From: Leptospira sp. WS60.C2
GTDB lineage: Bacteria; Spirochaetota; Leptospiria; Leptospirales; Leptospiraceae
DNA length: 64,000 nt
Assembly (NCBI RefSeq): GCF_040833955.1
Contig: NZ_CP162135.1
Location: 1-64,000, forward strand
Reading direction: 5' to 3'
Every line of letters starts with the position of its first letter. The first letter of the stretch is position 1. Positions 33,545-42,331 of this stretch are shown here, one piece after another. Below the pieces are notes generated by a model. It saw nothing but the letters and a program-made list of their open reading frames with translations. It was not told the origin of the DNA and did not search any database. Position numbers and translations under genes: made by a program.

Positions 33545-33649
33545 ATGAATTCTTTCCGTCACCAAAAAGCACCAATCCGATATTCGCGAGAGGCGCATCA
33601 CATCGTTTCTTTCATGAGCTTGACAAACGCTCCGTGCACAACTATTTAA
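33545..33649 (+). pseudogene. AHH-type nuclease toxin fragment (34 codons)
   Basis: The frame M-N-S-F-R-H-Q-K-A-P-I-R-Y-S-R-E-A-H-H-I-V-S (split here for length as M-N-S-F-R-H then S-R-E-A-H-H-I-V-S) contains AHH, the metal-binding motif of AHH-family HNH-like nuclease toxins. It stops at TAA 33647, where an IS481 remnant begins. Only the first part of the domain is left. The DNA is G+C-rich. It is a weak but specific match. Confidence 0.35.
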
Positions 33650-33825
33650 AACGAGTCTTACAGATAATGGATGAGAATACTGAGGGAGAGAAGACCACAA
33701 AGCAACGGATATGTGGAAAGACTTCATCAAAGATTGCTCGACGAACACATCAGAGTAGCTGGCAAAACCAACTTTTATGAAACAGTAGAAGAAATGGAAA
33801 AAGATCAATTATCTAAATTAAGTTA
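33646..33825 (+). pseudogene. IS481-family transposase C-terminal remnant
   Basis: One frame reads R-R-P-Q-S-N-G-Y-V-E-R-L-H-Q-R-L-L-D-E-H-I-R-V-A-G-K-T-N-F-Y (in two overlapping parts), the end of an IS481 rve domain, up to TAG near 33825. The N-terminal two thirds are absent. A near-identical piece is at 51143-51349. Confidence 0.65.
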
Positions 33826-33978
33826 GAGGATTGTGTAAGGCGAATTCTGTATCTGTAAATCTTTAAGTTTTTTGACTCCTTTAGAGTTCAAAGCAAAGTA
33901 TGGAAATTGAATTATAAAGTTTTGACTAACTTAATATCTCATCCAACAAACAGGGGCAGGGCACTACCTGGTAATTTT

Positions 33979-36927
33979 TTAAATATAACTTAGAAATTGG
34001 ACTTTGTTTCTTCCTTTCTTCTTGGCAATATAGAGTAATTCGTCAGCATTTTTGATTAATTTTTCAAAGCTGTCGATATCATCTTTAGATTGTGATAATC
34101 CAATACTAATAGTACCTTTAATAGTAAGATTAGAGTCGTCTAAAATAATTTCTATAGATGCTATGCCTTTTCGAATACGTTCCGCGATGAGTAATCCGGT
34201 ATCGAAATCGGTATTTGAGAGTAGAATGATAAATTCTTCTCCTCCATATCTTGCGACGATATCTTTCTCTCTAACCGAAAAGTGTAGAACCTCGGCAACT
34301 TTCTTTAAGAAAAGATCTCCTGCTTCATGTCCGTAAGTATCATTTATTAATTTGAAATGATCAATATCCATCATTAGTATACAAAGAGGTTCTGATTTTA
34401 ATCTAGAAAATTCCCATTCTTTTTTTCCCGAGTTTACAAATGAACGTCTGTTGCGAAGACCAGTTAACTCATCCGTGTTTGCCAAATCGCGAGCCTCTTT
34501 AAGCAACTGTTCTTTAGAAAGGATATTCTTTTTGAAAGTATCTAAATCGAGTAAATTTTGTATTCTTACAATCAATTCAGATTTATCAAATGGTTTAGAT
34601 AAAAAGTCATTCGCCCCGGCGGACAGCCCCATCTCAAAATCAGTAGCTTGGTTCCTGGCGGTTAATAGAATAATTGGTAATTCATTGACGTTAAATTTCT
34701 CTCGTAATTCTCTACAGACTTCGTATCCAGATTTAACGGGCATCATAACATCCAGAAGAATCAGGTCGAATTTTCTTTCCTTGCACTTTTCAAGGGCCAT
34801 TCTACCATTAACGGCCATCTCTATCTCACAATCTAATTTTGATAAATGACTGTTGATAATTTGTAAATTTATCTCTTCATCATCTACAACTAAAATTTGT
34901 TTTTTATTTAGCTGTAAATCTTTGCTCTCTACAAAGTGATCAGGTTGTAACTTTAACTGATCGGAAAAAATTTCCTTATCAAAATTATCCACTATGTAAG
35001 CAATTTCTTCAGTTCTTTTTGATAAAGGCAAAGTAAAGCTAAATAACGTCCCACTCCCAGGCTCTGAATTTACTTCAATCTCGCCTCCATGAAGTTCAAT
35101 TAGTTTTTTTGCAATAGGTAAGCCTAAACCCATTCCTTGATTTTTGAGCCTATCAGAAATCGCTAATTGTTCAAATCTTGAAAATATTCTTTCTAAATGA
35201 ATTTTTTCAATACCTATCCCTGTATCTTTTACAATGAATCTTACTTTATCATCTTTGAGTTCTTGTGATATTTCTATATATCCAGATTCTGTAAACTTTA
35301 TCGCATTGCTAATTATATTAAATAAAATTTGATGCAACCTGTTTTCGTCGCAAAGAACATATGGGCCTTCAATAGGAATTTTATTCAAAATTTGAACATT
35401 CGGATTAATTGAAATTGGATTTAATAAACTAATAACATGACTGACAACTGCAAACGGATCTACCTTTTGAATGTTTAGAGTTATATCTCTATGTTTGAGT
35501 CGAGTTATATCCGAAATATCATTGATAAGAAGGGAGAGTCTTTTTCCACTCGCGTGAATGATTTTTAGATAATTAATTACTTTTTTCGGTAATAATTCTA
35601 AATTCTCATCTAATAAAGACTCGGTAATTCCAATAATTCCATGTAGAGGTGTTTTGATTTCGTGAGTTGTGTTTGCTAAAAATTCGTCTTTTAACTGATC
35701 TATTCTTTTGGTTTTAGTTCTAAACTTAATAAAATTTCTATCTTTTTCTTTTTGAATCTGTGTCACTTTATTTGCCAATGAAATAGATAATAAGATTGAT
35801 TCTAGTCCCACTCCAATTTTCATTATGTAAGGGCTAAGGTGATTTCCAGGAAGGTAACCTAATAAAAATAAAGCGAAGTAGGCTATAGCGCTTAATACAA
35901 TACACCAAGAGATTAAATAAAGTCGCGCAGGTGCAAAGCCTTTATATAATGCGATGATACCAAGGCCGAGTAACGCGAATGCTGTTAATACGACTCCAAG
36001 AGTAAGATATTTTACATAAACGATATAAGGTAAGAGAAAAAAAGAAATCGAAATTATTCCCCAAAAACAAAGAATTAAATGCTTAGCTGCTTGAAGTTTT
36101 CTATTCTTTCTTCTGGCGTCGAGAAAATTTGCTGTGAATAGTGTTCCAAAGATTGCAGCTATTGTATTGATCGGGCCGATAGAATAAGCATTCAAAGTTA
36201 TCCAATTACGCCAGAGAAATTGATAGTTAATTCCATTTATTGAGCAGATATAGAATATAATAGACATGGTGTAACATGAATAATATATATATACACGCTC
36301 CTTTATCAGTAACCACAAAAGGAAATTATAAATTACCATTCCAAAAAGAAGGCCGATGAATATAAATTCAATGCTTATTATTTTGGAATCATTTATATGG
36401 AAATTCTCCTCAGTGAAGAAGGAAATTGGAATCATGAGACCAGTTCTAGTTTTAATTCTTAAATAAATGTTACCGTTCGTTTTTAACTTTGCTAATTTAA
36501 AAACAGTGTTTCTGTTATCTAAATCTTTTTGTGAATGAGGGATAAATATCCCACTCCTCTTATATTGTAATTTGTTTTGAGTATCAATATACTTCAATTC
36601 AACTTCTTCTAGCGACGGAAATCCAATTTTAAGGATATAAGTTAATGACTCGTTTGAAACCGAATAAGGAATTTTAATCCAAACAGGATGTTCAATATGG
36701 CCTAAATTAAGCGAAGTTCCGTTTACATATTTGAAAGGGATTTTGTTATCTTCAGTTAAAATGAAATTCCAATGATAATCAAGATTTTTATCAACATAGT
36801 AGAACATGTCAATGTTCTCTGAAACGCCGTCGGTAAACTCATTAAATTTTAGTTTCTCAGAATAAAGTGACTGTTGGCATAACAATAAAAATGTTATAAT
36901 TATATACTCAAATCTTAAAGATCTCAA
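33979..36927 (-). CDS. 7TM hybrid histidine kinase with REC and GGDEF domains, 982 aa
   Basis: Domains in order: signal (1-22), 7TMR-DISM extracellular region (about 30-175), seven membrane helices (185-395), HisKA with F-L-A-N-T-T-H-E-I-K-T-P-L (His about 422), HATPase (N-box N-I-I-S-N-A-I-K-F, G1 D-T-G-I-G-I, G2 G-M-G-L-G-L-P), receiver (V-V-D-D-E-E, D-V-M-M-P about 725, K-P-F), and GGDEF ending G-G-E-E-F (about 895) with an RxxD inhibition site (R-E-K-D) five residues upstream. It should sense an extracellular ligand, autophosphorylate, and make c-di-GMP under receiver control. It is the last gene of a five-gene unit, 5 bp after the PDE gene. Confidence 0.9.
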   Translation of the reverse strand: MRSLRFEYIIITFLLLCQQSLYSEKLKFNEFTDGVSENIDMFYYVDKNLDYHWNFILTEDNKIPFKYVNGTSLNLGHIEHPVWIKIPYSVSNESLTYILKIGFPSLEEVELKYIDTQNKLQYKRSGIFIPHSQKDLDNRNTVFKLAKLKTNGNIYLRIKTRTGLMIPISFFTEENFHINDSKIISIEFIFIGLLFGMVIYNFLLWLLIKERVYIYYSCYTMSIIFYICSINGINYQFLWRNWITLNAYSIGPINTIAAIFGTLFTANFLDARRKNRKLQAAKHLILCFWGIISISFFLLPYIVYVKYLTLGVVLTAFALLGLGIIALYKGFAPARLYLISWCIVLSAIAYFALFLLGYLPGNHLSPYIMKIGVGLESILLSISLANKVTQIQKEKDRNFIKFRTKTKRIDQLKDEFLANTTHEIKTPLHGIIGITESLLDENLELLPKKVINYLKIIHASGKRLSLLINDISDITRLKHRDITLNIQKVDPFAVVSHVISLLNPISINPNVQILNKIPIEGPYVLCDENRLHQILFNIISNAIKFTESGYIEISQELKDDKVRFIVKDTGIGIEKIHLERIFSRFEQLAISDRLKNQGMGLGLPIAKKLIELHGGEIEVNSEPGSGTLFSFTLPLSKRTEEIAYIVDNFDKEIFSDQLKLQPDHFVESKDLQLNKKQILVVDDEEINLQIINSHLSKLDCEIEMAVNGRMALEKCKERKFDLILLDVMMPVKSGYEVCRELREKFNVNELPIILLTARNQATDFEMGLSAGANDFLSKPFDKSELIVRIQNLLDLDTFKKNILSKEQLLKEARDLANTDELTGLRNRRSFVNSGKKEWEFSRLKSEPLCILMMDIDHFKLINDTYGHEAGDLFLKKVAEVLHFSVREKDIVARYGGEEFIILLSNTDFDTGLLIAERIRKGIASIEIILDDSNLTIKGTISIGLSQSKDDIDSFEKLIKNADELLYIAKKKGRNKVQFLSYI

Positions 36928-36932
36928 AATTT

Positions 36933-38999
36933 TTATCCCGTATAAATAAGGCCTTTATTTACTAGCTCTTCATTCAATTTTATCAGATTAAAATCATCGC
37001 TCGGAAGAGGTTTGCTGATAAAGTATCCCTGGGCATAATTGCATCCTATTTCCTTTAACATTTCGTATTGTTCTCTTTTTTCGACTCCCTCGGCAACGAC
37101 CTTGATAGAAAGGCTCTCTGCCATTTTAATTATTGCTTTTACTACCGAAAATCCATTGTTACTAAGTAAAATGTTATCAATGAATGATTTATCTATTTTA
37201 ATTATATCAATGGGGAAATGAATTAAATAATTTAGGGAAGAGTACCCAGTTCCAAAATCATCTAAATAGATTGTAAGCCCCATTTCCTTTAGTTCTGTCA
37301 AAACTTTGATACTATGTTGAGTATTACTCATAATCAATGATTCGGTTAACTCAATATGTATATTTTCTGGTCTAAGCTTATGCTTTTCTAAGTATATGGA
37401 AAATAGCTTAGGTAAATTTGGATTTTCAAATTGAAGTGGAGAAAGATTTATTGCGATTGGAACAATTGTGCGATTATTGCGATTCCATCCTTCTAAAAGT
37501 TTGCAAGCATTGATTAGTATCCAATTTCCAATATTGTGTATTTGGCCAGTTTCTTCCGCTAGTTGAATGAATTCTATAGGAGGTATGTTCCCATGTGTAT
37601 AATGATTCCACCGGCAGAGTGCCTCTGCATGAGAAATTATATTGTCTTGCATAGAAACTATTGGTTGAAGCTGAAGTGTAAAATTACTATTGTCAATTGC
37701 CTCTCGCAGCCAAGATTCCATTTGAAAGGAGTTATATTTCCTCTCTTGCATCCTTGCCTCGAAAATACAATATTTTCCGCGTCCTTTCTTTTTTGCTTCA
37801 TGAAGTGCAATGTCCGCATGTCTCAATATTTTTTCAGAATCTTTGTAAGATCTATCGCCTGTAGATACGCCGATAGAACAAGTTAATAATAACTGGTGCC
37901 CCTGAATATTTAGTATTTCAGAAAAATAACTTTGAATAAGCTCACAAATTTCAATAGGATCAATCGAGAAACTTTCGCATGAAATCACAATAGCAAATTT
38001 ATCTCCCCCGATCCGTGCAATAAAAGTTTTACTATAGATAGCGCTTATTCTTGTTAATCGAGAAGCGATCAATTTTATTACAGAATCACCTGCTGAATAT
38101 CCAAGGCTATCATTTATGTCTTTAAATCTATCGATATCTATATAGAAAATGTAAAAAGCTGAAATTCTTCCGAAATTTAACTCTTGAATCAAATTTTCAA
38201 TTGAGTCATAGAGATATTTTTTACTTGAAAGTTTCGTAAGGTCATCTTTAGAAATTTTTTCCAATAGTAAATTCTCGTATTGATTTTTCTCTGTAACATC
38301 ACGACCTAAATAATATACTCTATCACTGTCGTCACTTCTGTCCGAATATACGTAAAATTCTATTATAGAATAACCGCCCGCTCGATTTTGAACTCGAATT
38401 AGTCCTACTTGAATTTTATTGTTTAACAGAGATTCCTGATATAAATCTTGGAATAGTTTCTTATCTTCAGAATGAATAAAATTTTCAAAACTATTTCCAA
38501 TAGTCTTTGAAGGTATCCATCCGAGAATATTATAAACAGATTTATTTGCCATTAATATTGTTTTGCTTCCATTGATTAATAATAGCATATCTGGGATTGC
38601 GTGGAAAAGATGCGTGAACTGATTTTCTTGTGTGACTATTGAATCCATTAATCCTAATATATCAGTTACATTCTTGAAGAACAAAATATTTCTATCTTTT
38701 TCAATTGTATTTATACTTACATCAAGTAGAGTGATCTTTTTTTCAGACCTAAATTCTAAAATTCCTAATCTCTGGATTTTTTGATTCGAGTCTTCAAATT
38801 TTAACGATTTTAGAAACTCATAGGTAGATCTGGAAAGATTTTGGTATAGGTAAATTTTATTTTTATAATTCTCAGGTATACCTAAAACAAATTGTGCATA
38901 TTTATTGGCGTAATGTATGTTAAAGAATTTGTCGGTTATTACAACTCCTTCACTGATTTCTTCAAGTATAACAGGATGTTCAAGTAAAGACGTTGTCAT
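36933..38999 (-). CDS. PAS-GGDEF-EAL protein, probable c-di-GMP phosphodiesterase, 688 aa
   Basis: Two PAS-like regions (about 5-105 and 125-240) precede a GGDEF domain (about 250-410) whose active-site loop is G-G-D-K-F, so cyclase activity is doubtful. An EAL domain follows (about 425-680) with A-E-A-L, I-N-L-S, I-E-L-T-E-S, D-D-F-G-T-G-Y-S, K-I-D-K and V-A-E-G-V-E, plus Q-G-Y, i.e. all catalytic residues. It probably degrades c-di-GMP, while its neighbour makes it. There is no membrane segment. It is 20 bp downstream of the STAS-like gene. Confidence 0.85.
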   Translation of the reverse strand: MTTSLLEHPVILEEISEGVVITDKFFNIHYANKYAQFVLGIPENYKNKIYLYQNLSRSTYEFLKSLKFEDSNQKIQRLGILEFRSEKKITLLDVSINTIEKDRNILFFKNVTDILGLMDSIVTQENQFTHLFHAIPDMLLLINGSKTILMANKSVYNILGWIPSKTIGNSFENFIHSEDKKLFQDLYQESLLNNKIQVGLIRVQNRAGGYSIIEFYVYSDRSDDSDRVYYLGRDVTEKNQYENLLLEKISKDDLTKLSSKKYLYDSIENLIQELNFGRISAFYIFYIDIDRFKDINDSLGYSAGDSVIKLIASRLTRISAIYSKTFIARIGGDKFAIVISCESFSIDPIEICELIQSYFSEILNIQGHQLLLTCSIGVSTGDRSYKDSEKILRHADIALHEAKKKGRGKYCIFEARMQERKYNSFQMESWLREAIDNSNFTLQLQPIVSMQDNIISHAEALCRWNHYTHGNIPPIEFIQLAEETGQIHNIGNWILINACKLLEGWNRNNRTIVPIAINLSPLQFENPNLPKLFSIYLEKHKLRPENIHIELTESLIMSNTQHSIKVLTELKEMGLTIYLDDFGTGYSSLNYLIHFPIDIIKIDKSFIDNILLSNNGFSVVKAIIKMAESLSIKVVAEGVEKREQYEMLKEIGCNYAQGYFISKPLPSDDFNLIKLNEELVNKGLIYTG

Positions 39000-39019
39000 A
39001 GATTTTCCTAAAAATTTAT

Positions 39020-39382
39020 TTAAATAGCTTTAATCGCTAAATTTTTGTAAACTAACGCAAATGTCTCAAAACTCTTGAAAGACATTTTTTGCCACTCTTT
39101 CGAATTACTATATATGATGATTATTTCAATTTTCTTTTGGCTGCAGTATTTTATGAAATGTACAATCGGAGGTACAGTGGATGAATTTATAAACTCGAGA
39201 TCATAAAGCTCAATGCTTAATTTATTAGTGCCTATTGTATCGGCGATACTTGATAAAAAAGGAGTAATTATTTTGCCAGGTGAGACATCATCGCTAACGC
39301 CGGACCATAAAACTCGAACCAAATTATTGTCCTTTTCTAACTCGACCTTTATTGTTAAGTTATTGTATATTAGATTGTTCAT
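39020..39382 (-). CDS. STAS-like (slr1659-type) regulator
   Basis: The 120-residue product has the STAS-like topology with K-L-S-I-E-L-Y-D-L-E-F-I-N-S-S-T-V-P-P, where the serine/threonine run sits at the site phosphorylated in antagonists, and E-I-I-I-I-Y-S-N-S-K-E-W after it. This is the pattern of the slr1659-type family, partner of slr1658-type GHKL proteins. It starts 1 bp after the stop of that gene here. It may be a substrate for the SpoIIE phosphatase at 19626. Confidence 0.7.
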   Translation of the reverse strand: MNNLIYNNLTIKVELEKDNNLVRVLWSGVSDDVSPGKIITPFLSSIADTIGTNKLSIELYDLEFINSSTVPPIVHFIKYCSQKKIEIIIIYSNSKEWQKMSFKSFETFALVYKNLAIKAI

Positions 39383-39383
39383 T

Positions 39384-39866
39384 TCAATTTATCTCCTTTA
39401 ATATTTTACTTGCGACTACAGTAATTTCTGATTCCTCTTGATAGCAATTAAGGCCAAAACCAGATTCATAAATGACTCGAAACAATCCTAACCGATTGTG
39501 TTTATCATTTTCATTGTCAAAAAGCTCTTTCAATCTTTCAACATACAATAATTTTGGATTTGATTCTTCTTTAATTTTACTGAAAGTTGCTAGCAGTCTT
39601 CGGAAATCATCATCATTTTCAAATTTATTTGAAACCTTGATTTCTATCTCATTATGGTCATAATTGAATTCAAATTTGATATTTTCATCTTTGCTTTTTG
39701 CCGACCGGTACTTGATCGCATTCTCAAGTAGTTCAGTTGCTGCTATCTGAACAGAGTCATTTATTGAGCTACTAACAGGCGATAATATCTCAGCTAGTGT
39801 GCCTCTTATATTGGAAATTGCAGACCAGGTGGGTTTTATATCCATTTGTAAATGGGTCTTTCTCAT
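39384..39866 (-). CDS. GHKL-type (slr1658-type) switch protein
   Basis: The 160-residue product is a minimal ATPase-fold protein with A-A-T-E-L-L-E-N-A-I-K-Y (N-box) and F-R-V-I-Y-E-S-G-F-G, but lacks a clear G2 box, as in anti-sigma-like regulators. It has no HisKA. It lies between the AraC gene (7 bp away) and the STAS-like gene (1 bp away). It presumably phosphorylates or binds the partner. Confidence 0.7.
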   Translation of the reverse strand: MRKTHLQMDIKPTWSAISNIRGTLAEILSPVSSSINDSVQIAATELLENAIKYRSAKSKDENIKFEFNYDHNEIEIKVSNKFENDDDFRRLLATFSKIKEESNPKLLYVERLKELFDNENDKHNRLGLFRVIYESGFGLNCYQEESEITVVASKILKEIN

Positions 39867-39873
39867 ATTTGAT

Positions 39874-40899
39874 TTACACCGCTATCTTTGTTGTTTTAAT
39901 TTGTCTCATTTTAAGAAGATAGCTCGGATTAATTCCATATTTCTTCTTAAACGCGATAGAAAATTTACTCAAAGAACTATATCCAATCAATGTAGCAGCC
40001 TCAGTTACATTTAATCCATCCTTTAAAATATAATTATAAGTTATATCCAGTCGGTAGTTGTTTAAATATCCATAGATTGTATCTTTATATATTTCCTTAA
40101 ATCCAGCTTTTAGTTTAGAAGTATTTAGTGACACTTTTTTTGCTAGATCGCTTATATTGGGTGGATTTTCGAGATCAGATATTAGTATTTCTCTAGCCTT
40201 TATAATTCGATCAATATCATTGCTCGAATATCGAATCTTATTCTTTAGATTGATATTATAATTTTTTGAGATAAATAGTATTCGAAATAGCGAATCAAGC
40301 GTTCTAAATAGGAAGTACTCTTGTAATTTATCTTTTGAAAGTGGAAAGGAACTCGAAAATATTTCCAATAAACTATTCCCGATATTTTTAAAATATTCGG
40401 AGAGAAGAATAACTCCCTCTCTTTCGAACTCGGGATCGATCTTGATACTAGTGAGTGTTGATTTCAAAAAAGCAGAATTAAAGTGCGATTTCAAGAATGA
40501 AAGATTTAGATTGATTAGGATAATCTTTATTTCTTTATCTGCTTCGATAGTTGTAGGGAATTCGGAGCATTGAATTCCTTTTGTGGAGTGCTCCCGCTTG
40601 CACTTTTCGTCAAGTTCATACTCAATAGGAATTATCAAAACATACGGATATCTTAAATCGTCTCTTTCTATCTGCGTCGAAGAATGAGATTTAAATTTAA
40701 TGTATGAGACTTCTAAACCATCTGCTAAATGGATTGCTTTTAAGGTGAAGTTATCACCTTTAGAATTTTTTTTACATTTATTGAGAAAGTCTGAATTCTT
40801 TTCAACTTTCTCAGTTCCTAATACCCAATTGTTATATTGATATATCTTTTCAATATAATTTTCTTCATCTACATTTAATAACTCATTTGGAAATAACAC
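39874..40899 (-). CDS. AraC-family transcriptional regulator, 341 aa
   Basis: The C-terminal 100 residues form two HTH motifs (I-S-D-L-A-K-K-V-S-L-N-T-S-K-L-K, then N-V-T-E-A-A-T-L-I-G-Y-S-S-L-S-K-F-S-I-A-F-K-K-K-Y-G-I-N-P split at S-S) of AraC proteins. The N-terminal 230 residues are a divergent sensor domain of PchR-like layout with no membrane segment. As first gene of the five-gene signalling unit it may control that operon or link it to transcription. The ligand is unknown. Confidence 0.8.
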   Translation of the reverse strand: MLFPNELLNVDEENYIEKIYQYNNWVLGTEKVEKNSDFLNKCKKNSKGDNFTLKAIHLADGLEVSYIKFKSHSSTQIERDDLRYPYVLIIPIEYELDEKCKREHSTKGIQCSEFPTTIEADKEIKIILINLNLSFLKSHFNSAFLKSTLTSIKIDPEFEREGVILLSEYFKNIGNSLLEIFSSSFPLSKDKLQEYFLFRTLDSLFRILFISKNYNINLKNKIRYSSNDIDRIIKAREILISDLENPPNISDLAKKVSLNTSKLKAGFKEIYKDTIYGYLNNYRLDITYNYILKDGLNVTEAATLIGYSSLSKFSIAFKKKYGINPSYLLKMRQIKTTKIAV

Positions 40900-41044
40900 G
40901 GTCTTGTTCTCCTGACTAGATCCGTTTCCAATGGTAACATACTTGAATAAGCTATCTTCTTTTTCGATCGACTTATAGTTGAATAATACTCTTTTTTTAC
41001 CGAGATGGAAGGATTTTTATTCTAAGAGGGACTTATGCTATTTC

Positions 41045-42157
41045 TCATTTGTTCCGAAATTTCTTTCGGAATACCTTAGGTGACATTTTCCATTTTTTCT
41101 TGAATGCAGAGTAAAATGTTGATTCAGAATTAAAACCAACTTCAAGAGCAATACTTAATACCGTACGATTGGATTCGTTTATTAGAAGTTTTTCTGATTC
41201 AATAATTCGGTAATGATTGATAAAATCGTAAAATTTTGTCTTTAATATTTCATTTAAATATTGTGAGAGTTGATGCACGCCTATTCCAAGCAGATTGGAT
41301 AATTTATCCATACTCAACTCATTTTCTTTGTATATCTTTTTCTCTTCGATTAATATATCTAGATTAGTTCTTATTTTGTCTAAGTTTAAATTTTTTAAGT
41401 TCGAATTCTCGTATTTGACCATATCGAATTCTCTTTTCACTTTCATTGTAGTCTTAGGATATTTTCGAGTAATCAAATAGAGTGAAAGAACGAGAAAAGA
41501 AATACTAATCGAAATAGTTTTATGGGAAAATACATAATAGCCTTTTTCAAAAAAATACATACCGCATATTGAAAAAGACAAAATAAACATACTGCACAAA
41601 ATAATGATAAAAAGAAAACTAGTTACCTCAAGTCGACGGAATGATTTAATATTTAAAAGAGCGCGTGTTTTATAAAGAAAATGGAATAAATAAACGAAAA
41701 TTTGAAGGAAGATAAAAATACGGATATGTCCAATAATGATCGCATATTTTTTTGTCGTCTTACCTAAATTTAATTCTTCAATTATGGAAATTTTTTCTGA
41801 ATCAGGAAGAAGGATATACGGTATGATTAAAATCGTCACAAGAATTGCAGGGGAAAAGTGAAGGACATATCGCCAACCTATATCTTTATAAGTTCCGAGA
41901 ATAATCTGTAAAAAGATATAAAAAAGAGGGCCGATGGCAGTGGCAAAAGGTAGGTGCGTGCTGTGTAATAAGAGAAATCTATTATCTACTCCCAGAAACC
42001 ATACATAATAAGAAATCTGTACCATCCCTATAAACAAGAATAGTAGATTAATTAGTAACCTCTCTCCAGCGCTTTGATTGTCGACTAGAGCTCCACCGAT
42101 ACCAAGTAAGCTAATTACAATTCCGGAAAAAATAATGAATAAAAATATGTCAAACAT
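41045..42157 (-). CDS. membrane-anchored AraC-family regulator, 370 aa
   Basis: Seven or so hydrophobic segments fill residues 1-230 (I-F-S-G-I-V-I-S-L-L-G, L-L-F-L-F-I-G-M-V, A-I-L-V-T-I-L-I). The C-terminus is an AraC HTH pair (L-S-N-L-L-G-I-G-V-H-Q-L, V-L-S-I-A-L-E-V-G-F-N-S-E-S-T-F-Y-S-A-F-K-K-K-W split at N-S). It is a paralogue of the 375-aa gene at 42332, with near-identical C-termini. Membrane AraC regulators are common in Leptospira. A perfect palindrome lies 47 bp upstream of its start. Confidence 0.8.
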   Translation of the reverse strand: MFDIFLFIIFSGIVISLLGIGGALVDNQSAGERLLINLLFLFIGMVQISYYVWFLGVDNRFLLLHSTHLPFATAIGPLFYIFLQIILGTYKDIGWRYVLHFSPAILVTILIIPYILLPDSEKISIIEELNLGKTTKKYAIIIGHIRIFIFLQIFVYLFHFLYKTRALLNIKSFRRLEVTSFLFIIILCSMFILSFSICGMYFFEKGYYVFSHKTISISISFLVLSLYLITRKYPKTTMKVKREFDMVKYENSNLKNLNLDKIRTNLDILIEEKKIYKENELSMDKLSNLLGIGVHQLSQYLNEILKTKFYDFINHYRIIESEKLLINESNRTVLSIALEVGFNSESTFYSAFKKKWKMSPKVFRKKFRNK

Positions 42158-42203
42158 GGTTCTATAATTTTGTCTCGGTTCTCAAGTGGACAGAAGGTAG
42201 ATC

Positions 42204-42223
42204 TTCGAATCGGTCGATTCGAA
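42204..42223. promoter_or_regulatory. perfect 9-bp palindrome, candidate operator
   Basis: TTCGAATCG (42204-42212), GT, CGATTCGAA (42215-42223) lies 47 bp upstream of the AraC start at 42157. Position and symmetry fit an autoregulatory or partner operator; that is inference. Confidence 0.5.
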
Positions 42224-42331
42224 ATTTTCTGTGAGACTTACAACCTACACGGACGTTGATTGAGCGATTAAATTCTGATATTCTTTTAAATGTAAAAAGA
42301 ATCTTTTCTTTCTTCATCTTCTTTGATTGGG

